This document shows, one piece after another, positions 52,443 through 61,642 of a DNA stretch of 64,000 nt (position 1 is its first letter; each line of letters starts with the position of its first letter). Under the pieces are notes generated by a model. It did no database searches, had not been told where the DNA came from, and saw nothing but the letters and a program-made list of their open reading frames with translations. The DNA is taken from positions 20,261-84,260 of the forward strand of contig CACZSI010000097.1 in the NCBI GenBank assembly GCA_902783775.1. Reading direction: 5' to 3'. A program made the translations under genes and the position numbers. The stretch is from an uncultured Lachnospiraceae bacterium. Its GTDB lineage: Bacteria; Bacillota; Clostridia; Lachnospirales; Lachnospiraceae.

Positions 52443-55043
52443 TTATTTAGTTTTAAACTTCTTTAGTGCTTTATATGCACTGTAAAGTTTTTTTCCATTT
52501 ATTACTTTATAAGCTCTTACCTTAACATAGTATGTTTTCTTAGATTTTAAACCTTTTAAAGTATAAACCTTTTTAGCTTTAACAAACTTAGCTAACAGTA
52601 AATTCTTACGTCTAATTTTCTTTTTAAACTTCTTATCTAAAGTATAAGCAATTTCATATCCTGCTACATTGTCACTAACTTTATTAAGCTTCCATGTGAT
52701 TTTAGCTTTCTTCTTATACTTCTTTTTAAGTTTTAGACCTGTAACAGCACTTGGTTTCTTATCTTTAGCCACTGTTACAATACACTTAGCTGTCTTATCT
52801 CCTGATAAAGTTCTAACTTCTATAGTAGTAGTTCCCTCGCCTACAGCCACTAAATTACCATTCTTATCCACTGTAACTACAGTAGCATCGTAACTAGTCC
52901 ACTTTAAAGCGTTAGAATCCACTAATTGCGGGTACACTTTTGCTATTAATTTAGCTGTATTTCCAGGCTTTAGATTTAATGTAGTAGCATTTAAAACAAC
53001 AGATGCCGGAGTATCATATACATCTATTGTAGCACTAATAATCTTTCCATCTACTGTGGCAGTTAAAATAGTTCTACCACTCTTTAAGCCCTTAACTTCG
53101 CCATCTTTACTAACTGTAGCTACGCTAGGATCAGTATTTTCCCACTTAACATCCTTATATGTAGCATCAATTGGCAATATGCTAAAGTCTAATTTACATG
53201 TCTCATTAACTCTAATTGTCTTAGATATTTCAGTTTCTTTATTGTCAATAAAGTATAATGAGTAAACTCTAATAGGCGTAGCTGTAATTTCTACGCTATC
53301 CTCAAAGCTTCCATCATCACTTCTTACTATAATAGTAGCTTTACCCTCTGCAACAGCTGTAATTAATCCTGTTTCTTCATCAACCTCAATAACATTTTTA
53401 TTAGTTGATCTCCAATATTTTTTAGTATTAGATGCGTTAATTGGCGCAACATCTGCTGATAAATACAATGATTTACCAACATTAATAGTATTTACTTTAT
53501 TAGTAATTGTAATTCCTGAAGCATCAACGGGAATTAAAACACCTTCACTTAGTTCGCTGTGAGTATCATCATAATATCCGCCATTAGTCTTTGCTACAAC
53601 TTCATATCTGTATGTTCCAACAGCTAAGTTTTCATCTACTAAACTAGTCTTTGTTCCTGAATAAATTAATTCAACGCCGCCGTTGTCTTTATATCTGTAA
53701 ACCTCATATTCTTTGGCATTTTTAACAGCACTCCATGAAACACCGATACTTTTTTCCTTCTGAACTCTACCTGCAGTTACTACCGGCTTATCTAAATACT
53801 GGTTTACAGTTACATTACATTCTTTATATACATTTTCATTTACTTCACTTCTAGCTTTAATTTTACATTTACCAACGCCAACAGCTGTTATTTTTCCAGA
53901 GCTATCAACCTTAGCTACATTATCATTATCTGAACTCCAGATAAGCTTTTTATTATATGTATTTGATGGATTTACATAAGCATCTAGTGTATATTCAGCC
54001 GCTGTTCCTCCATCAATATTCAGTTTAAGATCCTCTGTGTCAAAAAAGATTTCCTTAGCTTTAATATTAGTCTCATTAAATACTTTAATCTCTCTAACTT
54101 CGAAGCACCATTCTCCAAATATTGTTCCTCTAAGTCTTAAATACTTAGCAGTTACAGCATGGTCTAACTTAATATTTTTAATATCATTAGCTTTTCCATA
54201 TGATGTAATTAACTTAGTTGAATCAAAAATTGTCTCCCAAGTTTCATTATCATTAGAAATTTCAACTACATAGCCTCTCATGTAACCGCCAGCCCATGAA
54301 ACTACGACACGGTCGAAAGCCACCTGAGATGACCATTCTAAAGTCACATTATGATTAGTTAACTGCTCATCTGTCACATCATATTCATAGTCTACACGCT
54401 TTTTAGTCTGCCAAATAGTTTGCTCATTGTTATCATTAACCTTATCAGCTGTATTTCCACCTACTTCTTCATCTGCTGTGGCAGTGGCTGATAAAGCCAG
54501 ATTTTCAGTTAATTCTTCCTGAGTGCTTCCCACTGTAAAGACTTCTATTTCATATAGATTATATCCATAGTTTAAGCTTCTAGTTCTAAGTGCTAACTTA
54601 ACATATCTAGCAGTGACAGCCTCAAACTTAATCTGCTTAGTTCCAGGCATACCATCTGTAATAGTTGCTACCTCTGTCCAATTATCTTTATCTGTAGAAA
54701 CTAAAACATCGTACTTAGTAGCACATGATGTTTCCCAATAAAGATTAATAACATCAATTTTATAATTCTCTTTAAGGTCTAATATCCAATCCTGTCTATC
54801 CTCTCTGTTTTCAGGATCTTCGCTTTTTAATGGAGCCTGCCATCCATTTCTTAAATCACCATCGATGATTTTAGAAGTGTTATCATCCATATCCGGAATA
54901 TCAAGCTTAGCATTCTTAGCTACATTAACCCCTAATGCCTGCTTAGCCTTAACCTTATTAATGTCAATATTGATACTGGTTACTAATAGTGTCATTGCCA
55001 ATAATATGGCAAAAACTTTTTCTGTTAACTTTCCTTTAAACAT
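52443..55043 (-). CDS. large secreted multidomain surface protein (discoidin, Ig-like and FN3 domains)
   Basis: 866 aa. Signal peptide (VFAILLAMTLLVTSINI). Two F5/8-type C (discoidin) domains at about residues 40-175 and 180-330; a bacterial Ig-like (BIG2) domain at about 335-420 (GVGKCKIKARSEV); an FN3 domain at about 425-512; three more BIG2 domains at about 515-775 (AVAEGKATIIVRSDDG, GLKSGRTILTATVDG, AVGEGTTTIEVRTLSG); and a final FN3-like domain with a very basic Lys-rich end. No LPXTG, SLH or enzyme domain is seen. Discoidin domains usually bind carbohydrates, so a glycan-binding adhesin or scaffold is likely. Own terminator; Shine-Dalgarno AGGAGG. Confidence 0.85.
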   Translation of the reverse strand: MFKGKLTEKVFAILLAMTLLVTSINIDINKVKAKQALGVNVAKNAKLDIPDMDDNTSKIIDGDLRNGWQAPLKSEDPENREDRQDWILDLKENYKIDVINLYWETSCATKYDVLVSTDKDNWTEVATITDGMPGTKQIKFEAVTARYVKLALRTRSLNYGYNLYEIEVFTVGSTQEELTENLALSATATADEEVGGNTADKVNDNNEQTIWQTKKRVDYEYDVTDEQLTNHNVTLEWSSQVAFDRVVVSWAGGYMRGYVVEISNDNETWETIFDSTKLITSYGKANDIKNIKLDHAVTAKYLRLRGTIFGEWCFEVREIKVFNETNIKAKEIFFDTEDLKLNIDGGTAAEYTLDAYVNPSNTYNKKLIWSSDNDNVAKVDSSGKITAVGVGKCKIKARSEVNENVYKECNVTVNQYLDKPVVTAGRVQKEKSIGVSWSAVKNAKEYEVYRYKDNGGVELIYSGTKTSLVDENLAVGTYRYEVVAKTNGGYYDDTHSELSEGVLIPVDASGITITNKVNTINVGKSLYLSADVAPINASNTKKYWRSTNKNVIEVDEETGLITAVAEGKATIIVRSDDGSFEDSVEITATPIRVYSLYFIDNKETEISKTIRVNETCKLDFSILPIDATYKDVKWENTDPSVATVSKDGEVKGLKSGRTILTATVDGKIISATIDVYDTPASVVLNATTLNLKPGNTAKLIAKVYPQLVDSNALKWTSYDATVVTVDKNGNLVAVGEGTTTIEVRTLSGDKTAKCIVTVAKDKKPSAVTGLKLKKKYKKKAKITWKLNKVSDNVAGYEIAYTLDKKFKKKIRRKNLLLAKFVKAKKVYTLKGLKSKKTYYVKVRAYKVINGKKLYSAYKALKKFKTK

Positions 55044-55185
55044 TAGTTTAACCTCCTATAATATCTCAAGTATAATTTAACCAATAAAAACGTTTTTGTA
55101 AAGAATAGACACCCTTTTTCGTGATTTTGCACCATTATAGTGTAATTTTTTGATAATTCAGATATGGAAATTTGTGTAAAATAAA

Positions 55186-55221
55186 AAAAGATGGGTTGAT
55201 TTATACAACAACCCATCTTTT
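55186..55221 (-). terminator. intrinsic terminator of asd
   Basis: A 13-bp perfect stem (55186-55198 with 55209-55221), then TTTTTTTATTTT on the minus strand. It is strong and ends the putative tRNA-Thr to asd transcript. Confidence 0.92.
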
Positions 55222-55243
55222 ATGTAAAAATGTTTTTATTAAA

Positions 55244-56338
55244 TTATTTAGCCTCAATATATCCTAATGCTACTAATGTCTCAGCTGATAATACAGCTCC
55301 ACCTGCAGCACCTCTTAATGTGTTATGAGAAAGACCTACAAACTTATAATCATAAACTGTATCTTCTCTTAAACGTCCTACTGAAATACCCATTCCGTTT
55401 TCGTAGTTAACATCTAACTGAACCTGAGGTCTATTGTCATCCTCTAAGTACTGGATAAACTGCTTTGGTGCGCTAGGTAAATCTAATTTCTGAGGAGCAC
55501 CACTGAAGTTAACCATAGCGTCAATTAACTGCTCCTTAGTTGGTTTCTTAGCGAACTTAACGAATACAGCAGCTGTATGTCCATCAAGGATAGGAACTCT
55601 GATACACTGGCTAGTGATAACAGGTCCTTCAGCCTTTTTAATAACACCATCTTCTACTTTACCCCAAAGCTTTAATGGCTCCTGCTCTGATTTTTCTTCC
55701 TCACCACCGATAAATGGGATGATGTTAGCATTCATCTCCGGCCAATCTTTAAATGTTTTACCAGCACCTGAGATAGCCTGATATGTAGTAACTACTACCT
55801 CTGTAGGCTCGAACTCTTTCCATGCTGTAAGTACTGGAGCGTAACTCTGAATAGAACAGTTAGGTTTAACTGCAACGAATCCTCTCTTAGTTCCTAATCT
55901 TTCCTTCTGGTATTTAATAACCTCATAATGATGATCATTAATCTCTGGAACTACCATAGGAACATCCTCTGTCCATCTATGAGCTGAGTTATTTGAAACA
56001 ACCGGTGTCTCAGTCTTAGCGTAATCTTCTTCGATTTTCTTAATCTCATCTTTAGTCATATCAACTGCACTAAATACGAAATCAACCTTAGAAGCAACCT
56101 CTTCTACTTCATTAACATTGTAAACTGTAAGGTTCTTTACATTCTCTGGCATAGGAGTAGTCATTTTCCATCTGTCTCCTACAGCTTTTTCATAAGTTTT
56201 TCCAGCTGAACGTGGGCTTGCTGCCACACATACAATCTCAAACCATGGGTGATCTGCTAATAATGTAACAAATCTCTGTCCTACCATACCTGTAGCACCT
56301 AATACACCAACCTTTAATTTCTTGTCTAACTGTTTCAT
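55244..56338 (-). CDS. asd: aspartate-semialdehyde dehydrogenase
   Basis: 364 aa with the chosen start. Reduces aspartyl phosphate in the pathway to threonine, methionine, lysine and DAP. NADP motif KVGVLGATGMVGQRFVTLL near residues 9-27, catalytic Cys in VKPNCSIQSYAPVL near 159, a second signature ITSQCIRVPILDGHTAAV near 236 with the active His. The sequence resembles the archaeal/fungal-type Asd found in many Clostridia. ATG 56338 follows AAAGGAG; the ATG at 56356 would lack one. It is third protein gene after tRNA-Thr with no terminator between. Confidence 0.95.
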   Translation of the reverse strand: MKQLDKKLKVGVLGATGMVGQRFVTLLADHPWFEIVCVAASPRSAGKTYEKAVGDRWKMTTPMPENVKNLTVYNVNEVEEVASKVDFVFSAVDMTKDEIKKIEEDYAKTETPVVSNNSAHRWTEDVPMVVPEINDHHYEVIKYQKERLGTKRGFVAVKPNCSIQSYAPVLTAWKEFEPTEVVVTTYQAISGAGKTFKDWPEMNANIIPFIGGEEEKSEQEPLKLWGKVEDGVIKKAEGPVITSQCIRVPILDGHTAAVFVKFAKKPTKEQLIDAMVNFSGAPQKLDLPSAPKQFIQYLEDDNRPQVQLDVNYENGMGISVGRLREDTVYDYKFVGLSHNTLRGAAGGAVLSAETLVALGYIEAK

Positions 56339-56384
56339 TTTTCTCTCCTTTAACATTTAAAAATAATAAATTATTGATTATTAA

Positions 56385-56927
56385 CTAATATAAATCTGAC
56401 CAGCCCTCGTCATCATCAGACTTCTTTTTATCATCTGACTTCTTATCTGACTTCTTATCATTATTATTATCGGATTTATTATCTGCCTTTTCTTCTTTCT
56501 TCTTATCAGTTTTCTTATCAGTCTTAGCATCTTTCTTAGTCTTATTGTCTACGCTTACTTCATCGTCTTTCTTATTGTCCTTAGACTTAGCAGACTTTTT
56601 ATCCTTCTTAGCTGAGTCTTTAGTATTTTTAGATTTATTAGAAGAATCGCTAGATGAATCATCGCTTCCATCATCTAATACAGAAGCGTCAACAGATAAA
56701 ACTCCATTGCCATTGTCCTTTACCTTTTTCTGATCCTTCTTTATCTCTTTTTCTACCTTCTTGTTAACTGTTTCTACAACATCAACCTTCATTTTTAATG
56801 TGGTAGCACTTTCTGCCTGTGACTTAGATTTACTGCTCTTAGGCACAACGCAAACAAATATTATTATACCTGCAACTGCTAAAATTGCAACTATAATTCC
56901 AATAATTGTCTTCTTCTTTTCGACCAT
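56385..56927 (-). CDS. single-pass membrane protein with a long Lys/Asp/Ser-rich tail
   Basis: 180 aa, not assigned to a family. Residues 7-28 (IIGIIVAILAVAGIIIFVCVV) form one membrane helix. The remainder is low complexity, almost only Lys, Asp, Ser and Asn, probably disordered and outside the membrane if the short Lys-rich N-terminus is inside. The end is acidic with DDDEGWSDLY. It lies 17 bases after the neighbouring membrane protein gene and 46 before asd. The Shine-Dalgarno AAGGAG is good, so it is a real gene despite its composition. Confidence 0.75.
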   Translation of the reverse strand: MVEKKKTIIGIIVAILAVAGIIIFVCVVPKSSKSKSQAESATTLKMKVDVVETVNKKVEKEIKKDQKKVKDNGNGVLSVDASVLDDGSDDSSSDSSNKSKNTKDSAKKDKKSAKSKDNKKDDEVSVDNKTKKDAKTDKKTDKKKEEKADNKSDNNNDKKSDKKSDDKKKSDDDEGWSDLY

Positions 56928-56944
56928 ACTCTTAATCTCCTTAT

Positions 56945-57505
56945 CTATTTATTCTTATTTACAGTTTCTTTATTCACTTTAGTAGTGGCATTATTTGACT
57001 CAATCTGTTTCATTAATTCCTGATTTTTTTTAGCAAATTCTTTTTCTAAAGTGGCCTCATACGCATCTCTAGAGTTTTTCCATGTGTCAGTCATAACGTA
57101 GATATCCATCTGATACATAAATGTGCATATCATAAATACTAAAATAAATCCTTTTACATTATCAAAAGCATTCTTCTTATTAAAAAATGGTATTTTCTCA
57201 ATATATTTAAAGTCTGATAAAAACAATGCCGGGCTAAGTGCCATTATAGTTATAAAGATATATCTAGATACCATTAGAACATAATCTACCGCCTCAAACT
57301 TAAAGTGAATCGTCTCTCCAATTACACTATATAATACAAATGCGATAGCTAATAGATAATAAAATGTGGCAATTATAATCTTATATGATTTTCCACTTCT
57401 ATATCCAAATAATTTTATATTGCTTCTGTTTTCTGCTTTCTGCTGTCTTTTTCTATCATACTTAGCATATATATCAACATTTTTTCTTCCTGGTTTATAA
57501 GCCAT
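56945..57505 (-). CDS. membrane protein of unknown function, about four helices
   Basis: 186 aa. A basic N-terminus (KYDRKRQQKAENRSN) precedes hydrophobic segments at about residues 43-65 (IIIATFYYLLAIAFVLYSVI), 73-98 (VLMVSRYIFITIMALSPALFL) and 118-134 (GFILVFMICTFMYQM), with a charged C-terminal helix. Not recognised. Its AGGAGG Shine-Dalgarno (57510-57515) sits directly behind the 3' end of tRNA-Thr, and no terminator separates them, so the tRNA promoter probably drives this gene. Confidence 0.75.
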   Translation of the reverse strand: MAYKPGRKNVDIYAKYDRKRQQKAENRSNIKLFGYRSGKSYKIIIATFYYLLAIAFVLYSVIGETIHFKFEAVDYVLMVSRYIFITIMALSPALFLSDFKYIEKIPFFNKKNAFDNVKGFILVFMICTFMYQMDIYVMTDTWKNSRDAYEATLEKEFAKKNQELMKQIESNNATTKVNKETVNKNK

Positions 57506-57517
57506 ACTTCCTCCTAA

Positions 57518-57590
<73 letters not shown>

Positions 57591-57607
57591 TTAAATAATC
57601 TCATTTT

Positions 57608-57636
57608 AATTTACTATATATAAGGAAAAAAGTCAA
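57608..57636 (-). promoter_or_regulatory. promoter of tRNA-Thr and probably the following operon
   Basis: TTGACT (57631-57636), 17 bases, TAAATT (57608-57613) on the minus strand, 17 bases before the mature tRNA 5' end. Confidence 0.68.
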
Positions 57637-57702
57637 TGTAGATAACCTTTACAAACCGCTATAATCAGTAGGTTTCTAAGCCTTTACTAAGACTTTGAAA
57701 TA

Positions 57703-57731
57703 TTGAAATGAAATATCTTCTTTGTTATAAT
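57703..57731 (+). promoter_or_regulatory. promoter giving a probable leaderless transcript
   Basis: TTGAAA (57703-57708), 17 bases, TATAAT (57726-57731). Only 7 bases (CTTACTT) separate the -10 box from the ATG at 57739, so transcription should start at or next to the start codon. Confidence 0.75.
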
Positions 57732-57738
57732 CTTACTT

Positions 57739-58218
57739 ATGGTTTCAATTAAAATAAATGATAAAGATAATTTTATGAATGCACTAATTTCAGGTCAGAT
57801 TTTTGATGATTTCAATATGACCGAGTGCGAAATTGACACTTTTGTTAAATACAATATTGACGGTAGAATTAATTCAGATTATTTTGATACCCCATACGAG
57901 AGAGACTTTGTTTCATGGAAGGATTTTAAACAATATTTCACCTCTATTATTAAAGGAGATAGAGCCCCTGAGAAAATAAAGTTAGTCTTAAGTATTCCTA
58001 AAAAAGGATATGAGGGATTTGTGAATTCTAATTCTTTGCCGATAAAACCAGAGAATATTTCCGGTCTTTATATGAATATTAACTATTCTCTAAAAGACCT
58101 ACATATTATCACTGCCACTTCTCTTAATATTTTTACTATGTCTAAGGATGTGGACTATGCTTGGGATAATACTGTAAAAATTATTCTCACTAAAAATTTT
58201 GATGCTGATATTCTTTAA
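57739..58218 (+). CDS. DUF5721-like protein of unknown function
   Basis: 159 aa, soluble, no membrane segment. The opening VSIKINDKDNFMNALISGQIFDDF and the ECEIDTFVKYNIDGRIN segment resemble DUF5721, a family I know from Lachnospiraceae; the function is unknown. The middle has WKDFKQYFTSIIKGDRAPEK, and the C-terminal half is beta-rich (LHIITATSLNIFTMSKD). No Shine-Dalgarno can be found, and the promoter -10 box lies 7 bases ahead of the ATG, so translation may start on a leaderless mRNA. A later Met13 has no Shine-Dalgarno either. A small palindrome (TAATCC-TTAG-GGATTA) follows the stop; htpG starts 46 bases later. Confidence 0.8.
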   Translation: MVSIKINDKDNFMNALISGQIFDDFNMTECEIDTFVKYNIDGRINSDYFDTPYERDFVSWKDFKQYFTSIIKGDRAPEKIKLVLSIPKKGYEGFVNSNSLPIKPENISGLYMNINYSLKDLHIITATSLNIFTMSKDVDYAWDNTVKIILTKNFDADIL

Positions 58219-58264
58219 TCCTTAGGGATTAATTATAATTTATTATTACAAAGGAGTGATTTAA

Positions 58265-60160
58265 ATGAATAAAGAAGGTAGTTTATCAATCAACAGCGAA
58301 AATATTTTTCCTATTATCAAGAAGTGGTTGTACTCAGACCATGATATTTTCTTTAGAGAATTAGTATCAAATGGTTGTGATGCCATCACTAAATTGAAAA
58401 AGTTAGATATTATGGGAGAGGTAAATTTACCTGCCGATGAAAAATTTAAGATTGAGGTTATTGCAGATAATAAAAATAACACTCTTACCTTCATCGATAA
58501 CGGAATCGGTATGACTGCTGATGAGGTGGATGAATATATTAATCAGATTGCCTTTTCAGGAGCTGCAGCTTTTATGGAAGAGTATAAAGATAAGACTTCT
58601 AACGACCAGATTATCGGTCATTTCGGTTTAGGTTTCTACTCTGCTTTTATGGTAGCCGATCATGTTACTATCGAGACTTTATCTTATAAGGACGGCGCTA
58701 GTGCTGTTAAATGGGACTGTGCAGATGGCATGGAATTTACAATGAGCGAGTGTGACAAGGATACTCGTGGTACAAAGATTACTTTATATATTAACGATGA
58801 CAGTGTGGAATTTACTAATTATTACAGAGCATTAGAGGTTTTAAATAAATATTGTTCATTTATGCCTGTGGAAATCTTCTTAACAGACCCTAATAAGGAA
58901 GAAAAAATTGAAAGCACTGCCGATGAATCAGATGAATCAGATAAGACAGATAGCACTGAAGAAAATAATAAGCCAACAGCTATCAACGATGTAAACCCAC
59001 TTTGGAATAAGCATCCTAATGAGTGTAGCGACGAAGAATATAAGGCATTCTATCAAAAAGTTTTTATGGATTACAAGGAGCCACTTTTCTGGATCCACCT
59101 AAATATGGATTATCCATTTAACTTAAAGGGTATTTTATACTTCCCTAAAATCAATATGGAATATGAATCAGCTGAGGGTGTAATTAAGTTATATAATAAT
59201 CAGGTGTTTATTGCAGATAATATTAAGGAAGTTATCCCTGAATTCTTAATGCTTCTTAAAGGTGTTATTGATTGTCCTGATTTACCTCTTAACGTATCTC
59301 GTTCTGCTCTTCAGAACGACGGTTTTGTTAAGAAGATTTCAGACTATATAACAAAGAAGGTAGCTGATAAGTTATCAGGAATGTGTAAGACTAAACGTGA
59401 AGATTATGAAAAATATTGGGATGATATCAGTCCATTTATTAAATATGGTTGCTTAAAAGATGAAAAATTCTGCGAAAAAATGTCTGACTATGTTCTATTT
59501 AAGAATATTGACGATAAATTCTTAACATTTAAGGATTGTTTAGAGAACAATAAGGACGAAAATGAAAATACTATTTTCTATACTGATAACCCTCTTTTAC
59601 AGAGCCAGTATATCAATATGTTCAAGGAACAAAACATCGATGTAATCGTTCTAAATGACAGAATTGACACTCCTTTTATTCAGCAGTTAGAGATGAAGAA
59701 TGAAGGTGTTAAATTCAAGCGTGTAGATGGCGATTTAGGTGATACTTTCTCTGAAAAGTTAAGCGAGGATGACGAGAAAAAATATAAGGATGCTTTAACC
59801 GAAGCTTTTAAGAAGGCTTTAGGTAGAGATGAGATTAATATCGAGGTTAAGAAGATGAAGGATTCTTCTATTCCTTGTATTATCACTGTCAATGAAGATG
59901 ATAGACGAATGAATGATATGATGAAAATGTACGGTCTATCTGATATGGGCAGCATGAATAACTCTATTCTTACTTTAAATTCAGACAATACTTTGGTACA
60001 ATATTTAATTGATAAGCCTGATGGCAAATACAATGATATTATTTGTAAACATCTTTATGATTTGGCCGTTATCAGTAACACTCCTCTTAACGCTGAATCA
60101 ATGACAGCTTTTATAAATAGAAACAACGAAATCTTAAAACTATTAATTGACCAGGCTTAA
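58265..60160 (+). CDS. htpG: molecular chaperone HtpG (Hsp90)
   Basis: 631 aa. The GHKL ATPase domain starts with FFRELVSNGCDAITKLKKL near residues 31-49; FIDNGIGMTADEVD and HFGLGFYSAFMVADHV follow. The middle domain has PLFWIHLNMDYPFNLKGILYFP region and SRSALQNDGFVKKISDYI; the C-terminal dimer domain is complete. An acidic linker near residues 218-245 (rich in Glu, Asp, Ser) replaces the usual short joint. The Shine-Dalgarno is AAAGGAG. No CIRCE element is seen upstream. Confidence 0.95.
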   Translation: MNKEGSLSINSENIFPIIKKWLYSDHDIFFRELVSNGCDAITKLKKLDIMGEVNLPADEKFKIEVIADNKNNTLTFIDNGIGMTADEVDEYINQIAFSGAAAFMEEYKDKTSNDQIIGHFGLGFYSAFMVADHVTIETLSYKDGASAVKWDCADGMEFTMSECDKDTRGTKITLYINDDSVEFTNYYRALEVLNKYCSFMPVEIFLTDPNKEEKIESTADESDESDKTDSTEENNKPTAINDVNPLWNKHPNECSDEEYKAFYQKVFMDYKEPLFWIHLNMDYPFNLKGILYFPKINMEYESAEGVIKLYNNQVFIADNIKEVIPEFLMLLKGVIDCPDLPLNVSRSALQNDGFVKKISDYITKKVADKLSGMCKTKREDYEKYWDDISPFIKYGCLKDEKFCEKMSDYVLFKNIDDKFLTFKDCLENNKDENENTIFYTDNPLLQSQYINMFKEQNIDVIVLNDRIDTPFIQQLEMKNEGVKFKRVDGDLGDTFSEKLSEDDEKKYKDALTEAFKKALGRDEINIEVKKMKDSSIPCIITVNEDDRRMNDMMKMYGLSDMGSMNNSILTLNSDNTLVQYLIDKPDGKYNDIICKHLYDLAVISNTPLNAESMTAFINRNNEILKLLIDQA

Positions 60161-60228
60161 GATTTTAAATTAGTTTCTGGAGAGAAACTTTAATAAATAC
60201 TACTATTATAAATACGAGGTATTAAATT

Positions 60229-61602
60229 ATGAAACTTTGGGGTGGACGCTTTACAAAAGAAACTGACCAGTTGGTTTTTAACTTTAACGAATCACTTTCT
60301 TTTGATCAGAAATTCTTTAGACAGGATATCAAAGGTTCTATAGCTCATGTTACTATGTTAGCTAAACAAAACATCATCTCTGACGATGAGAAAACTGCTA
60401 TTATCAAGGGACTTGAGAGTATCTATGAAGATTTAGAAAATGGAACTTTAACTTTCGATGACGGTAGCGAGGATATCCACAGCTTTGTGGAGGCTAACTT
60501 AATAGAGCGCGTAGGTGATGCCGGAAAGAAATTACATACAGGTCGAAGCAGAAACGACCAGGTGGCATTAGATATGAAACTTTATACTAGAGATGAAATT
60601 GATGAATTAGATGAATTACTAAAAACTCTTCTTTCATCACTACTTAAAGTTATGAAGGATAATCTAAGCACATATATGCCTGGATTTACACATCTTCAGA
60701 AAGCTCAGCCAATAACATTAGCTCATCACTTCGGAGCATATTTTGAAATGTTTAAGCGTGACAGAGGCCGCCTACATGATATTAGAGAAAGATTAAACTT
60801 CTGCCCTCTAGGATCTGGGGCCCTAGCCGGAACTACTTATCCGTTGGACAGAGAATATACTGCTAAGTTATTAGATTTCTACGGTCCTACATTAAACAGT
60901 ATGGACTCAGTTTCAGACAGAGATTACTTAATTGAATTCTTAAACGCATTATCAATTACAATGATGCATTTAAGCAGATTCTGCGAAGAAATCTGTATCT
61001 GGAACTCTAACGAATACAGATTTGTAAATATTGACGATTCATACAGCACAGGTTCAAGTATTATGCCTCAGAAAAAGAATCCTGATATTGCAGAATTAAT
61101 TCGTGGTAAGACAGGTCGTGTATACGGTGCTTTAACATCACTTTTAACTACAATGAAGGGTATTCCTCTAGCATACAATAAGGATATGCAGGAAGATAAA
61201 GAGTTAGCGTTTGATGCTATCGACACTGTTAAAGGATGTGTACTTCTATTTACAGGAATGATTGATTCAATGACATTTAACAATGACATTATGGAGAAAA
61301 GCACAAAATACGGTTTTACTAATGCTACTGATGCAGCAGACTATTTAGTAAAGAACGGGGTTCCATTTAGAGATGCTCACGGCATCGTAGGTCAGTTAGT
61401 ATTATTCTGTGAAGAAAATAATATTTCTCTAGATGATATGAAATTAGAAGATTACCAAAAAATCTCTCCTGTATTTAAGGATGATATCTATGAAGCTATC
61501 AGCTTAGAGACATGTGTAGAGAAACGAGTTACATTAGGTGCTCCTGGCCCTAGCGTAATGAAACAGGTTATCGCATCATATGAAGCTTATCTAGAAGCTT
61601 AA
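60229..61602 (+). CDS. argH: argininosuccinate lyase
   Basis: 457 aa. Final step of arginine synthesis. The family signature GSSIMPQKKNPDIAELIRGK is near residues 277-296. Also KLWGGRFTKETDQLV at the start and HTGRSRNDQVALDMKLY near 104. The catalytic Ser is in the GSSIMPQKKN loop. It follows htpG by 68 bases with only a weak 7-bp hairpin between (60172-60189). argG is not in the window. The Shine-Dalgarno region (ACGAGGT) is moderate. A strong bidirectional terminator follows. Confidence 0.97.
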   Translation: MKLWGGRFTKETDQLVFNFNESLSFDQKFFRQDIKGSIAHVTMLAKQNIISDDEKTAIIKGLESIYEDLENGTLTFDDGSEDIHSFVEANLIERVGDAGKKLHTGRSRNDQVALDMKLYTRDEIDELDELLKTLLSSLLKVMKDNLSTYMPGFTHLQKAQPITLAHHFGAYFEMFKRDRGRLHDIRERLNFCPLGSGALAGTTYPLDREYTAKLLDFYGPTLNSMDSVSDRDYLIEFLNALSITMMHLSRFCEEICIWNSNEYRFVNIDDSYSTGSSIMPQKKNPDIAELIRGKTGRVYGALTSLLTTMKGIPLAYNKDMQEDKELAFDAIDTVKGCVLLFTGMIDSMTFNNDIMEKSTKYGFTNATDAADYLVKNGVPFRDAHGIVGQLVLFCEENNISLDDMKLEDYQKISPVFKDDIYEAISLETCVEKRVTLGAPGPSVMKQVIASYEAYLEA

Positions 61603-61610
61603 AGATAAAT

Positions 61611-61639
61611 AAAGCTCGAGTAGACAGGACTCGAGCTTT
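61611..61639. terminator. bidirectional terminator between argH and mscS
   Basis: A perfect 11-bp stem (61611-61621 with 61629-61639) with a 7-base loop, T-rich on both outer sides, serves both converging genes. Confidence 0.9.
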
Positions 61640-61642
61640 TTA

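Noticed and set aside
56385-56927. CRISPR-like or tandem repeat DNA
   Set aside because: The repetition is in Lys/Asp/Ser codons of a low-complexity protein; there are no regular repeats with unique spacers.
60172-60189. Terminator after htpG
   Set aside because: Only a 7-bp AT-rich stem followed by TTAATAAAT; too weak to call.
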